Shown here piece after piece: positions 1 through 9,221 of a stretch of DNA of 64,000 nt (its first letter is position 1; each line of letters starts with the position of its first letter). Under the pieces are notes generated by a model, which saw only the letters and a program-made list of their open reading frames with translations, was not told the DNA's origin and searched no databases. Source of the DNA: Pantoea eucrina. GTDB lineage: Bacteria > Pseudomonadota > Gammaproteobacteria > Enterobacterales > Enterobacteriaceae. The stretch is from contig NZ_MIPP01000013.1 of assembly GCF_002095385.1 (NCBI RefSeq), forward strand, positions 1-64,000, written 5' to 3'. The translations under genes and the position numbers were made by a program.

Positions 1-8
1 TTTAAAGA

Positions 9-32
9 AGCCCGCAGCGATGCGGGCTTTTT
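9..32 (+). terminator. Rho-independent terminator of the gene left of the window
   Basis: An 8-bp stem AGCCCGCA/TGCGGGCT with a GCGA tetraloop is followed by a run of five T. It lies before the first gene, so it probably ends a plus-strand transcript that enters from outside the window. Confidence 0.8.
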
Positions 33-221
33 GCTTTTCCCGCCCCGACCCTTCCTGCTGCTCTAACCCTGACGTTTGCTGCTATAGTCCATTCACAGTT
101 TTTATAAACAGCGGGCGATTTTCGTCAGCAAGCTGAGTTACACTGTGCGGTAATTCGCTCTTTGGCGGGCTAATCGTTTGAATGCCAGAGTGTTTCACTG
201 ATGAATTATGGAATGGGCACA

Positions 222-1868
222 ATGATCAAAAAACTGAGTCTTTGCGCGTTGTCAGTTGTTGCGGCGCTTCCGGTAAGCCTGTCAGCGACCGCAGCAGAAG
301 GGGATATGCAGCTGCAGCAGGTGCTGATGCTGAGCCGTCACAATCTGCGTGCGCCGCTGGCGACAAACGGCAGCGCACTGGAGCAATCCACTAAAAAGAG
401 CTGGCCGCAATGGGATGTGCCGGGCGGTGAACTCACCACCAAAGGTGGCGTGCTGGAAGTCTATATGGGTAAATATACCCGTCAGTGGCTGACGCAGCAG
501 GGGCTGCTGGCTGGCGGCAATTGCCCGGATACCAGCGATGTTTTTATTTATGCAAATAGCCTGCAGCGCACCGTTGCGACCGCACAGTTTTTTGCTGCGG
601 GTGCCTTTCCTGGCTGTGACGTTGCGGTAACGCATCAGGATGCCATGGGAACGATGGATCCCATCTTTAATCCGGTGATTACCGATGACAGCGAAGCGTT
701 TAACAAAAAAGCGCTGGCGGCGATGACGGCAGAAAATGAGAAGCTGGCACTGAAGCCTGCGCTGCAGCGTCTGGAAAAGATTGTTGATTATAAATCGTCG
801 CCTGCCTGCAATGGTAAAAAGCAGTGCACGCTGGACAGCGGTGATAACACTTTCAGCGCAGATAATGGCAAAGAGCCAGGCGTCAGCGGTCCGCTGAAAA
901 TCGGTAATTCCCTTGTTGATGCGTTCACGCTGCAATATTACGAAGGTTTCCCGGCAGAGCAGGTTGCCTGGGGGCAGATTAAAACGCCTGAGCAGTGGAA
1001 AGAGCTGGCGTCAGTCAAAAACGGTTATCAGGATGCGCTCTTCAGCTCGCCAGAGGTTGCGCGTGAAGTTGCTGCACCGCTGGTGGATTACATCCGCAGC
1101 CAGCTGGTTGATGAAGATAAGGCCGGCGCACCTAAAGTGACGCTGATGGTAGGGCACGATTCAAATATCGCCTCGCTGCTCAGCGCGCTGCAGGTGAAGC
1201 CTTACACTCTGCCGGGCAACGATGAGAAAACCCCTATCGGCGGACAGGTTGTATTTGAACGCTGGCACGATGGCAAAAATAACAAAGATCTGCTGAAAAT
1301 AGAGTATGTCTATCAGACCGCCGATCAGCTGCGTAACGCAGATGTGCTGAGCCTCAAAAATCCGCCAAAACGTGTCACGCTGCAGCTTGCCGGCTGTGAT
1401 ACTGATGCCAATGGCTATTGCAGCTGGGAGCAGTTCTCTGCGGCGCTGAACAGCGCACTGCAGGGGACGCCTATGCAGCCTGCGGCCGCGCAGGAAGCGA
1501 AGCCGCAGCAGGCAGCAGACAATGCGCCGGACGCGAAAGCTGCCGCAGAGAAACCGGCTGACGATAACGCTAAAGCTAAAGCTGAACAGGCGGCTGCTGA
1601 TAAAGCGAAAGCAGACGCCGCCGCAGATAAAGCCGCTGCTGATAAAGCGAAAGCAGACGCTGCCGCAGAGAAAACCGCTGCTGATAAGGCGAAAGCGGAC
1701 AAAGCAGCCGCTGATAAAGCGGCGGCTGATAAAGCGAAAGCGGACAAAGCAGCAGAAGATAAAGCGAAAGCTGATGCTGCTGCAGCGCAAAACGCGCAGC
1801 CGGAGGCGGCATCCGGTAAACCCGCCGCTGAGGCAAAGCCAGCTCAGCAACCTGCTACCGCAGGTTAA
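222..1868 (+). CDS. agp: Periplasmic glucose-1-phosphatase with an Ala/Lys-rich C-terminal tail
   Basis: Histidine acid phosphatase that removes phosphate from glucose-1-phosphate (and often phytate) in the periplasm. The catalytic motif SRHNLRAPL follows the signal peptide, and the distal HD motif is [10 protein letters not shown]; the first ~414 residues align throughout with E. coli Agp from memory. The start at 222 gives a compact signal peptide ([11 protein letters not shown]..., cleavage after TAA near residue 25); an in-frame ATG at 201 is possible, and neither has a strong ribosome site. E. coli Agp is 413 residues. This protein continues for ~134 more residues of Ala/Lys/Asp repeats (from 1464) that resemble the helical linker of TolA. 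Its neighbours yccJ and wrbA match the E. coli agp-yccJ-wrbA order. The enzyme call is firm; the role of the tail is unknown. Confidence 0.93.
   Translation: MIKKLSLCALSVVAALPVSLSATAAEGDMQLQQVLMLSRHNLRAPLATNGSALEQSTKKSWPQWDVPGGELTTKGGVLEVYMGKYTRQWLTQQGLLAGGNCPDTSDVFIYANSLQRTVATAQFFAAGAFPGCDVAVTHQDAMGTMDPIFNPVITDDSEAFNKKALAAMTAENEKLALKPALQRLEKIVDYKSSPACNGKKQCTLDSGDNTFSADNGKEPGVSGPLKIGNSLVDAFTLQYYEGFPAEQVAWGQIKTPEQWKELASVKNGYQDALFSSPEVAREVAAPLVDYIRSQLVDEDKAGAPKVTLMVGHDSNIASLLSALQVKPYTLPGNDEKTPIGGQVVFERWHDGKNNKDLLKIEYVYQTADQLRNADVLSLKNPPKRVTLQLAGCDTDANGYCSWEQFSAALNSALQGTPMQPAAAQEAKPQQAADNAPDAKAAAEKPADDNAKAKAEQAAADKAKADAAADKAAADKAKADAAAEKTAADKAKADKAAADKAAADKAKADKAAEDKAKADAAAAQNAQPEAASGKPAAEAKPAQQPATAG
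1590..1785 (+). repeat. Degenerate in-gene repeat coding [12 protein letters not shown] units
   Basis: Imperfect tandem units of about 12-30 bases (variants of GCTGATAAAGCGAAAGCAGA) code for (A)ADKA(K)AD blocks in the tail of the Agp protein. Long reverse-strand open frames across this stretch are by-products of its base composition. Such repeats can change copy number between strains. Confidence 0.8.
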
Positions 1869-1886
1869 CCGGCAGCAGGCTATAAA

Positions 1887-1912
1887 AAACCCCGCTCTGG
1901 CGGGGTTTTTTT
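1887..1912 (+). terminator. Terminator after agp
   Basis: Stem CCCCGC/GCGGGG flanked by A and T runs follows the agp stop by about 20 bases. It also lies just beyond the stop of the convergent aldehyde dehydrogenase gene and the A run would serve that strand, so it is probably bidirectional. Confidence 0.85.
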
Positions 1913-1918
1913 TGGTCG

Positions 1919-3292
1919 TCAGCCGGCAATAACCACCAGCTTCTGATTGGCAAACTCTTTCAGACCGAGATCGGAAAGTTCACGCCCGTAACCGGAGCGT
2001 TTTATCCCGCCAAAGGGGAGCTCAGCTGCGGTGTCACTCTGTGAATTGATAAACACCATGCCGGTTTCAATCTGTGACGCCAGCCGGCGCGCGCGCGCCA
2101 TATCCCGCGTCCAGATAGATCCGCCAAGGCCATAGTGTGAATCGTTCGCCAGCGCCACGGCAGCCTCATCACTCTCTGCAATATAGAGCTGCGCAACCGG
2201 GCCAAAAAACTCCTGATAATAAGCGGGATTATCGGGCGTCAGCCCGGTCAGCAGAGTGGGCTGATAGTAGCATCCGACGCCTTCAATAATGCGCCCGCCA
2301 AAGCGCAGCTCTGCGCCATGCTCTACCGCCTCTTCAACCTGTCGCGCCAGCCGGTCGCGCGCATCAAGGGAAGAGAGCGGTCCGAGCGTGGTTTTTTCAT
2401 CCAGCGGATCGCCCGGCACAGCGGACTGCAGCGCGGCGCTGAATTTGCTCATGAACGCCTCGGCGATCTGCGCGTGCACAATAAACCGTTTAGCAGCGGT
2501 GCAGACCTGTCCGCAGTTGCTCAGACGTGCCTGCACGCCCTGGCGTACCGCTTCATCCAGGTCAGCATCGTCCAGAACAATAAAGACGTCATTGCCACCC
2601 AGTTCAAGAGTGGATTTTTTCAGGTGTTTGCCCGCCTGCTGTGCAACCGCACTGCCGGCGCGTTCGGAGCCGGTCAGCGCCACGCCCTGAACGCGATCGT
2701 CAGCGATAAGATCCGCCACCTGCTCATTGGAGATAAACAAATTACTCCAGGCACCTTCTGGTGCACCCGCTTCACGTACCAGTTGCTCAAAGATATCCGC
2801 GCAGTGCGGCACAATATTGGCATGTTTTGCCAGCACCGGATTACCCAGCGCCAGATTAGGTGCCAGAACACGCATCAGCTGATAATAAGGGAAGTTCCAT
2901 GGTTCAACCGCAACGATAACGCCAATCGGATGATATTCCACCCAGGCTTCCCCGATTTCGCTGGCGTAGGGCTGAGGCTGCAGAAAAGCAGCGGCATGCT
3001 CAGCGTAATATCGCGCAATGCTGATGCAGATGCTGACTTCACCACGGCTCTGACCAATCAGCTTGCCCATTTCGCGACTCGCTATGGTGGCCAGCTCCTC
3101 TTTGCGCTGCTCCATGAGATCGGCCAGGCGGCTCAGCACCTGAAGGCGTGGCTGGATGTCACCTTTGCTCCAGGCTGAGTGGTAGAGCGCATCTGCGGTT
3201 TCGAGCGCCTGGTACACCCGGGCGTCATCATGTGTCTCCCAGTTTTTCAGCAGCTGATTATTTGCCGGATTGATGCTCTGGTAAGCCGTCAT
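1919..3292 (-). CDS. NAD(P)-dependent aldehyde dehydrogenase, YneI/Sad-like
   Basis: Oxidises an aldehyde, by family resemblance succinate semialdehyde, to the acid. The nucleotide-fold segment EPWNFPYYQLM, the general-base motif LELGGNDVFIV and the catalytic-cysteine motif NCGQVCTAAKRF (near residue 260) are all present. The 457-residue length suits the Sad/YneI branch (E. coli Sad, 462). Start 3292 was chosen because AGGGGGAC lies just upstream and the product then begins MTAYQSINPAN; the longer upstream extension is not protein-like. The gene is separated from yccJ by a terminator, so it probably has its own promoter. E. coli has nothing between agp and yccJ. The true substrate is not decidable here. 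Confidence 0.85.
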   Translation of the reverse strand: MTAYQSINPANNQLLKNWETHDDARVYQALETADALYHSAWSKGDIQPRLQVLSRLADLMEQRKEELATIASREMGKLIGQSRGEVSICISIARYYAEHAAAFLQPQPYASEIGEAWVEYHPIGVIVAVEPWNFPYYQLMRVLAPNLALGNPVLAKHANIVPHCADIFEQLVREAGAPEGAWSNLFISNEQVADLIADDRVQGVALTGSERAGSAVAQQAGKHLKKSTLELGGNDVFIVLDDADLDEAVRQGVQARLSNCGQVCTAAKRFIVHAQIAEAFMSKFSAALQSAVPGDPLDEKTTLGPLSSLDARDRLARQVEEAVEHGAELRFGGRIIEGVGCYYQPTLLTGLTPDNPAYYQEFFGPVAQLYIAESDEAAVALANDSHYGLGGSIWTRDMARARRLASQIETGMVFINSQSDTAAELPFGGIKRSGYGRELSDLGLKEFANQKLVVIAG

Positions 3293-3317
3293 CGCGTCCC
3301 CCTGTTGGTGTTGCCAT

Positions 3318-3340
3318 AAAAAAGGCGGGCCATGCCCGCC
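3318..3340 (-). terminator. Terminator of the wrbA-yccJ transcript
   Basis: GGCGGGC/GCCCGCC stem with a 3-base loop, followed on the minus strand by a T run, five bases past the yccJ stop. It separates yccJ from the downstream aldehyde dehydrogenase gene. Confidence 0.85.
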
Positions 3341-3345
3341 GGTTC

Positions 3346-3576
3346 TCACACGTTTTTGCGCTCGACAGGGACGTTGTCCCATGTCAGAACATCCTGATCG
3401 GTTTTATCAAACGCGCGCATCAGCACATCATCATTGCCCTGCTGCTCCCAGATCTGCTCTGCCAGTTTTTCATCGTAATTGGCAACTTCAAAGATCGCTT
3501 CTGCAATTTCCGGGGACGTCTGACGAATTTTCGCCCATTCGCCGACGCGATGTGCTCTGGACTGGTCTGTAGACAT
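3346..3576 (-). CDS. yccJ: YccJ family small protein
   Basis: A 76-residue acidic protein. The block [20 protein letters not shown] and the end VERKNV match E. coli YccJ (75 residues) as remembered. No enzymatic motif, signal peptide or membrane segment is visible. It lies 18 bases after wrbA on the same strand, as in E. coli, where the two are co-transcribed under stress and stationary-phase control. Its function is unknown. Confidence 0.92.
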   Translation of the reverse strand: MSTDQSRAHRVGEWAKIRQTSPEIAEAIFEVANYDEKLAEQIWEQQGNDDVLMRAFDKTDQDVLTWDNVPVERKNV

Positions 3577-3594
3577 AATGATCTCCTGTTGAGT

Positions 3595-4194
3595 TTATCC
3601 TTTGAGTTTTACCGCCAGAGTGGCGACATGTTCACCCTGATAGCGGGCAATTTGCAGCTCTTCAGGCGTGGGCTGGCGTGAACCATCGCCGCCTGCCAGC
3701 GTCGACGCACCATAAGGCGTTCCGCCGCGCACCTGTGAGATATCAAACATCTCTTTAGTGCCGTAGCCGATTGGAATAATGACCATGCCGTGATGGGCAA
3801 GCGTAGTCCATACTGACGTTATCGTCAGTTCCTGGCCCCCGCCGGTACCGGTAGAAGTAAACACGCTGGCCAGTTTTCCATGCAGTGCGCCTGAGGCCCA
3901 CAGCCCGCCGGTACGGTCCCAGAAGTTGCGCATCTGGCCTGACATGTTACCAAAGCGGGTCGGCGTGCCGACGATAATGGCATCATACTGCGTCAGATCG
4001 TCCGGCGTTGCCTCAGCTGCCTGCTGATCGACCTTGCCGCCAACCTCAGCAAAACGCGCCGCATCCATACTCTCCGGCACGCGCAAAATAGTCACTTCGG
4101 CTCCGCTGACGCGCTGCACGCCTTCTGCAACCGCCTGCGCCATGGTTTCCACATGTCCATACATTGAGTAATAGAGCACCAGAACTTTTGCCAT
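3595..4194 (-). CDS. wrbA: NAD(P)H:quinone oxidoreductase WrbA
   Basis: FMN-dependent cytosolic enzyme that reduces quinones by two electrons and so avoids semiquinone radicals. The flavodoxin-like phosphate loop [12 protein letters not shown] lies at the N terminus, the conserved [18 protein letters not shown] follows near residue 75, and STGTGGGQE near residue 115. The 199-residue length is typical (E. coli, 198). First gene of wrbA-yccJ. About 270 bases of AT-rich sequence upstream, shared with the divergent exporter gene, should hold its promoter. Confidence 0.96.
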   Translation of the reverse strand: MAKVLVLYYSMYGHVETMAQAVAEGVQRVSGAEVTILRVPESMDAARFAEVGGKVDQQAAEATPDDLTQYDAIIVGTPTRFGNMSGQMRNFWDRTGGLWASGALHGKLASVFTSTGTGGGQELTITSVWTTLAHHGMVIIPIGYGTKEMFDISQVRGGTPYGASTLAGGDGSRQPTPEELQIARYQGEHVATLAVKLKG

Positions 4195-4463
4195 TGTGGT
4201 TCTAACCTCCCGGTAAGATAAGTAAAAAGAGTATAGAAGAGCATGCGCGGGCTGCCGGGAAATGGCGTAGCTGCCCGCTGAGATTTAGCACGCTTAAAAA
4301 TTTAACGTTATGATTTTTAGTATTAAAATGGCATTTTTTCAGATGAGTCGTAATTCTGAACGCGAATCACATTGCTGCACGCTGAGCAGATAACCCCGGC
4401 CGGCTGTTGCGCCTGCGGGCCGGGTTACGCCAGAATGACGCCTGGCTACTTATCAGGTGTTCT

Positions 4464-5378
4464 ATGTCTGCGTTACCTGCACGTCTTTATCTGCGCATTA
4501 CCCGTCAGGAACTGGTGCTGATTTTCATCACCATGGTCTGGGGCGGCACGTTTCTGGTGGTGCACCGCGCCATGGCATACTCCGGTCCGTTTTTTTTTGT
4601 CGGACTGCGATTTGCCACGGCGTCACTGCTGCTGGCCTGTTTTTTCTGGCGCTATCTGCGCGCGCTGACCTGGCTTGAAATCAGAGCGGGCACAATGATT
4701 GGCCTGGCTATTGCGGGCGGTTATGGCCTGCAAACCTGGGGGATGCAGACTATCTCCAGCAGCCAGTCTGCCTTTCTGACGGCGCTCTATGTTCCGGTGG
4801 TGCCGCTGCTGCAGTGGCTGGTGCTGCGCCGGCCGCCGGGCATTATGGCATGGCTGGGCATTGCGCTGGCGTTCAGCGGCCTGGTGCTGGTGGCGGGGCC
4901 GCAACAGAGCGGCATCGCCCTCAGCGCCGGGGAGAGCGCGACCCTGCTGAGCACGCTGGCGATTGCTGCCGAGATCATTCTGATTAGCCGCTATGCCGGA
5001 CAGGTGGATGTGCGGCGGGTAACGCTGGTGCAGCTGCTGGTCGCCTCCGCTTGCGCCTTTCTGTTTATGATCCCGAATGGTGAAGCGCTGCCGTCGTTTT
5101 CTCTGCCGCTGGTGCTGAGCGCTGCAGGCCTGGGCGCCGCCAGCGCCCTGATTCAGGTGACGATGAACTGGGCCCAGCGCAGTGTGTCACCGGTACGCGC
5201 TACGGTAATTTATGCCGGAGAGCCGGTCTGGGCGGGAATTGTCGGGCGTCTCGCGGGGGAGCGACTGCCTGCGGCCGCGCTGCTGGGCGGTGCGCTGATT
5301 GTCTGTGGCGTGATTGTCAGTGAGCTGCGGCTGCGGCGTAAGAAAGCGGTGCCCGATGAGGCACCGCAGAAGCCTTAA
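4464..5378 (+). CDS. DMT-superfamily (EamA) transporter
   Basis: Inner-membrane protein of 304 residues with about ten hydrophobic helices arranged as two EamA repeats. The first opens with FITMVWGGTFLVVHRAM, and the second ends GEPVWAGIVGRLAGERL before a basic cytoplasmic tail. Relatives export amino acids or other small metabolites; the substrate cannot be told. Start 4464 has AGGTG five bases upstream. The stop overlaps the convergent rutG stop in a shared TTAA. E. coli has no homologue between wrbA and the rut genes, so this is a lineage-specific insertion; export of pyrimidine breakdown products would be pure speculation. Confidence 0.88.
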   Translation: MSALPARLYLRITRQELVLIFITMVWGGTFLVVHRAMAYSGPFFFVGLRFATASLLLACFFWRYLRALTWLEIRAGTMIGLAIAGGYGLQTWGMQTISSSQSAFLTALYVPVVPLLQWLVLRRPPGIMAWLGIALAFSGLVLVAGPQQSGIALSAGESATLLSTLAIAAEIILISRYAGQVDVRRVTLVQLLVASACAFLFMIPNGEALPSFSLPLVLSAAGLGAASALIQVTMNWAQRSVSPVRATVIYAGEPVWAGIVGRLAGERLPAAALLGGALIVCGVIVSELRLRRKKAVPDEAPQKP

Positions 5379-6700
5379 CCGTGTGGCTGTGCAGCTGAAC
5401 CGGCCGGCGCGCGGCTACGGTGCTGCAGAATGGCGTTCAGGATAATGGCGCCAAAGGTCGCGGTGCCGATACCGCCGAGCGTGAAGCTGCCGATCTTAAG
5501 CGCAAAATCGCCGGCGCCCAGAACCAGCGTGGTAGCGACCATGATCAGATTACCGTTCTGCCCGAGATCGACCTGATTCTGCAGCCAGATACGGGCACCG
5601 GCCACCGCAATCAGGCCAAATACCACGATAGACGCGCCGCCTATGACCGGTGCTGGCACGGTATGGATGAGTGCGCCAAATTTCGGTGAAAAACCCAGCA
5701 GTATTGCGATCAGGGCCGCGGCGACGAACGCCAGCGTAGAGTAGACGCGCGTAACCGCCATGACGCCTATGTTTTCGGCATAGGTTGTTACGCCGCTGCC
5801 GCCGGCAGAGCCAGAGAGCATAGTGGCCAGACCGTCGCCAACAAACGCCCGGCCCATCCACGGATCGAGATTGCGTCCGGTCATAGCTGCTACCGCTTTA
5901 ATATGCCCCAGATTTTCAGCGACCAGAATAATGGCGACCGGCGCAATCATCACTATCGCCTGCAGGTCGAACACAGGGGCGGTCGTATGCGGCACGCCAA
6001 ACCAGGCGGCGTGCGCCACGCCGCTGAAATCCACCGGTTTACCGAGGCCGAAGCCATTGGTCAGCAGCGCATAGAACGCCCAGGCCACGATCAGCCCTGC
6101 CAGGATCAACAGGCGCTGTACCAGCCCGCGCGTCATGACCGCCACCAGTCCGATACAGAGCACCGTCAGCACCGCCATCCAGCTGTCAAAGAGGGTGGCA
6201 GAAACACTGTGCACCGCAATCGGCGCCAGGTTCAGGCCAATCGCCATAACGACGGCGCCGGTGACGACCGGCGGCATCAGGCGCTCAATCCAGCCGGTAC
6301 CCACTTTCATCACAATCAGACCAATCAGGGTATAGAGCGCGCCGCAGGCGATAATGCCGCCCAGCGCCACGGAGAGGTGAGTGTTAAGGCCCTGGCCGGT
6401 GAAACCGGTGACCGCAATCACTACGCCCACAAAAGCGGCGCTGGAACCGAGATAGCTCGGTACGCGCCCGCCGGTAATAAAAAAGAACAGCAGCGTACCG
6501 ATCCCGGAGAGTAACACAGCGAGATTGGCATCCAGCCCCATCAGCAGCGGCATCAGTACCGTTGCGCCAAACATTGCGACCGCATGCTGCAGCCCAAGCA
6601 CCAGCGTCTGCCCGAGCGGCAGCGTCTCGTCCGGGGCAATCAAGCCGTCGTCGGTCATTGCTGACTTAACGCGCCAGCGTGGAAACCAGGTACTCGCCAT
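5375..6700 (-). CDS. rutG: Pyrimidine permease RutG
   Basis: NCS2-family (uracil/xanthine) inner-membrane permease that imports uracil or thymine for the Rut pathway. 441 residues, about 12-14 hydrophobic segments; LQHAVAMFGATVLMP near residue 37 and the signature AENLGHIKAVAAMTGRN near 260 are typical. The start has AGGAG seven bases upstream. Last gene of rutABCDFG, 45 bases after rutF. The sequence follows E. coli RutG closely along its length. Confidence 0.95.
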   Translation of the reverse strand: MASTWFPRWRVKSAMTDDGLIAPDETLPLGQTLVLGLQHAVAMFGATVLMPLLMGLDANLAVLLSGIGTLLFFFITGGRVPSYLGSSAAFVGVVIAVTGFTGQGLNTHLSVALGGIIACGALYTLIGLIVMKVGTGWIERLMPPVVTGAVVMAIGLNLAPIAVHSVSATLFDSWMAVLTVLCIGLVAVMTRGLVQRLLILAGLIVAWAFYALLTNGFGLGKPVDFSGVAHAAWFGVPHTTAPVFDLQAIVMIAPVAIILVAENLGHIKAVAAMTGRNLDPWMGRAFVGDGLATMLSGSAGGSGVTTYAENIGVMAVTRVYSTLAFVAAALIAILLGFSPKFGALIHTVPAPVIGGASIVVFGLIAVAGARIWLQNQVDLGQNGNLIMVATTLVLGAGDFALKIGSFTLGGIGTATFGAIILNAILQHRSRAPAGSAAQPHG

Positions 6701-6745
6701 AGATCATCTCCTGAGAGTGAGTAGAACAGGCCGCGTTATGCGGTA

Positions 6746-7267
6746 TCAGCGGGCATCCTGCCGGGAGAAGGTGTGATAACCGCGATCGAACCAGGCGAGC
6801 CCCTGGCGCGCCTCGCCCTGGGCCACGGCCAGCACCGTACAGAACAGAATATCGTGTGTGCCAACGCTGACCCGCTGTGTTATCTCGCAGTCAAAGGAGA
6901 TCAGCGCGGCCTCCAGCAGCGGAGCACCGCTGGCAAGCGTCTGCCACTGCGCGGCGGCAAAGCGATCCGCCATCGCGGTTTTGCCCCCGAACAGCGTGGA
7001 GAGGGCGTGCTGGTCTGCCGAGAGGGTATTGACGCAGAGTGCACGGTTATCGCGAAACGCCGGCCAGGCTGAGGCGGAGCGGTTCAGGCAGACCAGCAGC
7101 GTCGGCGGGGAGTCGGTCACGCTGCAGACGGCGGAGGCGGTAAAGCCAGCCACGCCTGCCGGGCCATCGGTGGTGATAACATTAACGGCTGCACCCAGCT
7201 GCGCCATAGCGTTGCGAAAGGTGTCGCGATCGACTGCGGGTAAATCCGGAAGGGCATGTAGGCTCAT
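6746..7267 (-). CDS. rutF: NADH:FMN reductase RutF
   Basis: Supplies reduced FMN to the monooxygenase RutA. A flavin-reductase-like split-barrel protein of 173 residues; [19 protein letters not shown] at the N terminus and the [18 protein letters not shown] block are characteristic. SD AGGAG precedes the start. It follows rutD by 16 bases. In E. coli rutE lies between rutD and rutF; here there is no room for it. Confidence 0.95.
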   Translation of the reverse strand: MSLHALPDLPAVDRDTFRNAMAQLGAAVNVITTDGPAGVAGFTASAVCSVTDSPPTLLVCLNRSASAWPAFRDNRALCVNTLSADQHALSTLFGGKTAMADRFAAAQWQTLASGAPLLEAALISFDCEITQRVSVGTHDILFCTVLAVAQGEARQGLAWFDRGYHTFSRQDAR

Positions 7268-7283
7268 GTTCAGACTCCTGATC

Positions 7284-8087
7284 TCAGCCCGCTGCCAGAC
7301 AGGCGGGCTGAGCGGTCTCAGCCAGCCAGCGCAGCAGCAGCGTGTTAAAATTATCGCTATCGGTCACGCTCATGGCGTGGCCGCCCCACGGCATGGTCAG
7401 CAGCTGGCCCTGCGGCAGCGCTGCCGCCAGCTGTGCTGAACAGCTCCACGGCACCAGCAGATCGTCCTGGCTGCAGATCGCCAGCACCGGCTGGGTGATG
7501 CGCGCGGCGCAGGCACGAAAATCTGCCGTTTTCAGCGCGTGCAGACGACGCAACAGATTCTCTGCGCCCTGAAAGTGCTGCTGGTGATGCCTCTCTTCTG
7601 CCTCAGCGCGCGCCTGATGCTGCGCCAGCCATTCGGCAGGATAGAGAAACAGCGGCTGAGCGCGTACAAAGGCTTCGGTACCCGCCTGCAGCAGCAGATC
7701 CTCTCTGACCTTAAAACAGCGCGCGGTATGGGGGCTGAGCGTCAGCCAGCCGTTAATGACCGCCACGCGCTCAACCCGATCGGGGTGATCCAGCGCCATT
7801 TGCAAACCAATCAGCCCCCCAAGCGCATGGCCAGCCACGCTGTAGCGCGCGATCTGATGCTGTTCCAGCGCCTCCGCCAGCTCGGCTGCCATCATCGCCA
7901 GGCTGTAACCCTCAGGCAGCGGTGCTGCACTGCGCCCGGTGCCGCGCTGATCGTATGTGACAACGCGGTAGCGGGTGCTGAGCGCCGCCAGCTGTGGCTG
8001 CCAGAATCCGGCAACGCCACCAAGGCCTGATGCGAGGACCAGCGTGGGCGCATCGGCAGTGGTCAACCCGTGGATATCCAGCTTCAT
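7284..8087 (-). CDS. rutD: Aminoacrylate hydrolase RutD
   Basis: Alpha/beta-hydrolase-fold protein that speeds hydrolysis of aminoacrylate to malonic semialdehyde in uracil breakdown. The nucleophile elbow reads AGHALGG, with Ala where classical hydrolases have Ser; E. coli RutD shows the same GHALG, so this is not a defect. A conserved GGHAM holds the C-terminal His. 267 residues. Its ATG overlaps the rutC stop (TAATG), indicating translational coupling. Confidence 0.95.
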   Translation of the reverse strand: MKLDIHGLTTADAPTLVLASGLGGVAGFWQPQLAALSTRYRVVTYDQRGTGRSAAPLPEGYSLAMMAAELAEALEQHQIARYSVAGHALGGLIGLQMALDHPDRVERVAVINGWLTLSPHTARCFKVREDLLLQAGTEAFVRAQPLFLYPAEWLAQHQARAEAEERHHQQHFQGAENLLRRLHALKTADFRACAARITQPVLAICSQDDLLVPWSCSAQLAAALPQGQLLTMPWGGHAMSVTDSDNFNTLLLRWLAETAQPACLAAG

Positions 8088-8482
8088 TACGCCTCCGCCT
8101 GTCCGATGTGCGCCACAGACGCAATCTCAACCAGCGCGTCAGGTTTTACCAGACCGCACTGAATACAGAAGCGCGCGGGCTTATCGCCGGGAAAATAGTC
8201 GGCATAGACCTGATTCACGGCGGCGTAGTGCTGCCAGTCGGTAATGAAAATAGAGTTGAACGTGACATCTGCCATGCAGCCGCCGGCGGTTTCAATGACG
8301 TTTTTGATGGTCTCCAGCACGTGGCGGGTTTGCGCGGCCGCATCGCCGACGTGAACCACGTTATTGTCCGCATCGAACGGCAGGGTGCCGGAAACGTACA
8401 CCACGCCGTCAGCCAGCGTTCCGGGTACGAACGGGGCGATCGGCGTACTGCTGCCAGCCGGGATAATGACGCGTTTGGGCAT
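8087..8482 (-). CDS. rutC: RutC, RidA/YjgF-family deaminase
   Basis: RidA/YjgF-family protein proposed to act on 3-aminoacrylate in the Rut pathway. 131 residues; the family landmarks [19 protein letters not shown] and [13 protein letters not shown] (Arg-Cys ligand site) are present. Start 8482 gives [10 protein letters not shown], as in other RutC proteins; the longer open frame upstream overlaps rutB and is not coding. It overlaps rutD by one base and follows rutB by 25 bases. Confidence 0.95.
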   Translation of the reverse strand: MPKRVIIPAGSSTPIAPFVPGTLADGVVYVSGTLPFDADNNVVHVGDAAAQTRHVLETIKNVIETAGGCMADVTFNSIFITDWQHYAAVNQVYADYFPGDKPARFCIQCGLVKPDALVEIASVAHIGQAEA

Positions 8483-8507
8483 AGTCTGATCTCCTGATAA
8501 CGAAAAG

Positions 8508-9221
8508 TTACTGACCCTGCAGGGCTTCGCAGAACGTTTGTGTATCGCTGACCCAGCCGAAAAACGTTTCGATATTGAACAGCGCGGCCTGCTGCGCAAA
8601 ATCAGGTCCGGCCTGATGCGTGGCGTCAGCCAGTACCACGCCGAAATATTCCAGAAAGAAGCCGTCACGCAGCGTGGACTCGACGCAGACGTTGGTGGCG
8701 ATGCCGGTAAAAATCAGATGACGGATCCCGCGGCTGCGCAGCATGCTGTCGAGCGGCGTATTGAAAAAGCCGCTGTAGCGCGGTTTTGGCAGCACAATAT
8801 CGCCCGGTTCGGGCGTCAGCGCATCCACCAGCGCATAATCCCAGGTGCCTTTCGCCAGCAGGGTGCCCTGCAGCTCAGGCTGGCGGCGCATGGTTTTCAG
8901 CGCATTAGATTTGTGAAAATTGGGGGAGCCCGCATCGCCCGCCTCGGTGTAATCGCTGTCCCAGCCGTTCTGGAACCAGATAATCTGTACGCCGGCAGCG
9001 CGTGCCGCGGTGACCGCCTGATGAATTCTGGCGATAACCGGCTCGGTGGCAGAGACATCAAATCCCGCCAGGTCGAGATAGCCGCCTTTAGTGGCGTAGG
9101 CATTCTGCATGTCGACGACAATCAGCGCGCTCTGAGCCGGAGGCAGGGCGATCGCCTCCGGACGGGCGGGCAGAGTGATATGCGGTGTGGTGCCGGTGTG
9201 TGCGCAGGTGACGGTTTTCAT
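8508..9221 (-). CDS. rutB: Ureidoacrylate amidohydrolase RutB
   Basis: Isochorismatase-like cysteine hydrolase that releases CO2 and ammonia from ureidoacrylate. The catalytic Asp lies in [19 protein letters not shown], the Lys in [13 protein letters not shown], and the nucleophilic Cys in [18 protein letters not shown]. Start 9221 is preceded by AGGAGGT and overlaps the rutA stop in TAATG. 237 residues, slightly longer than E. coli RutB at the N terminus ([14 protein letters not shown]). Confidence 0.95.
   Translation of the reverse strand: MKTVTCAHTGTTPHITLPARPEAIALPPAQSALIVVDMQNAYATKGGYLDLAGFDVSATEPVIARIHQAVTAARAAGVQIIWFQNGWDSDYTEAGDAGSPNFHKSNALKTMRRQPELQGTLLAKGTWDYALVDALTPEPGDIVLPKPRYSGFFNTPLDSMLRSRGIRHLIFTGIATNVCVESTLRDGFFLEYFGVVLADATHQAGPDFAQQAALFNIETFFGWVSDTQTFCEALQGQ

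Noticed and set aside
1161-1850. Long reverse-strand open frames over the end of agp (229 and 110 codons)
   Set aside because: They exist because Ala/Lys/Asp repeats give few stops in the other frames. They have no ribosome site and read as Phe/Ser/Arg repeats.
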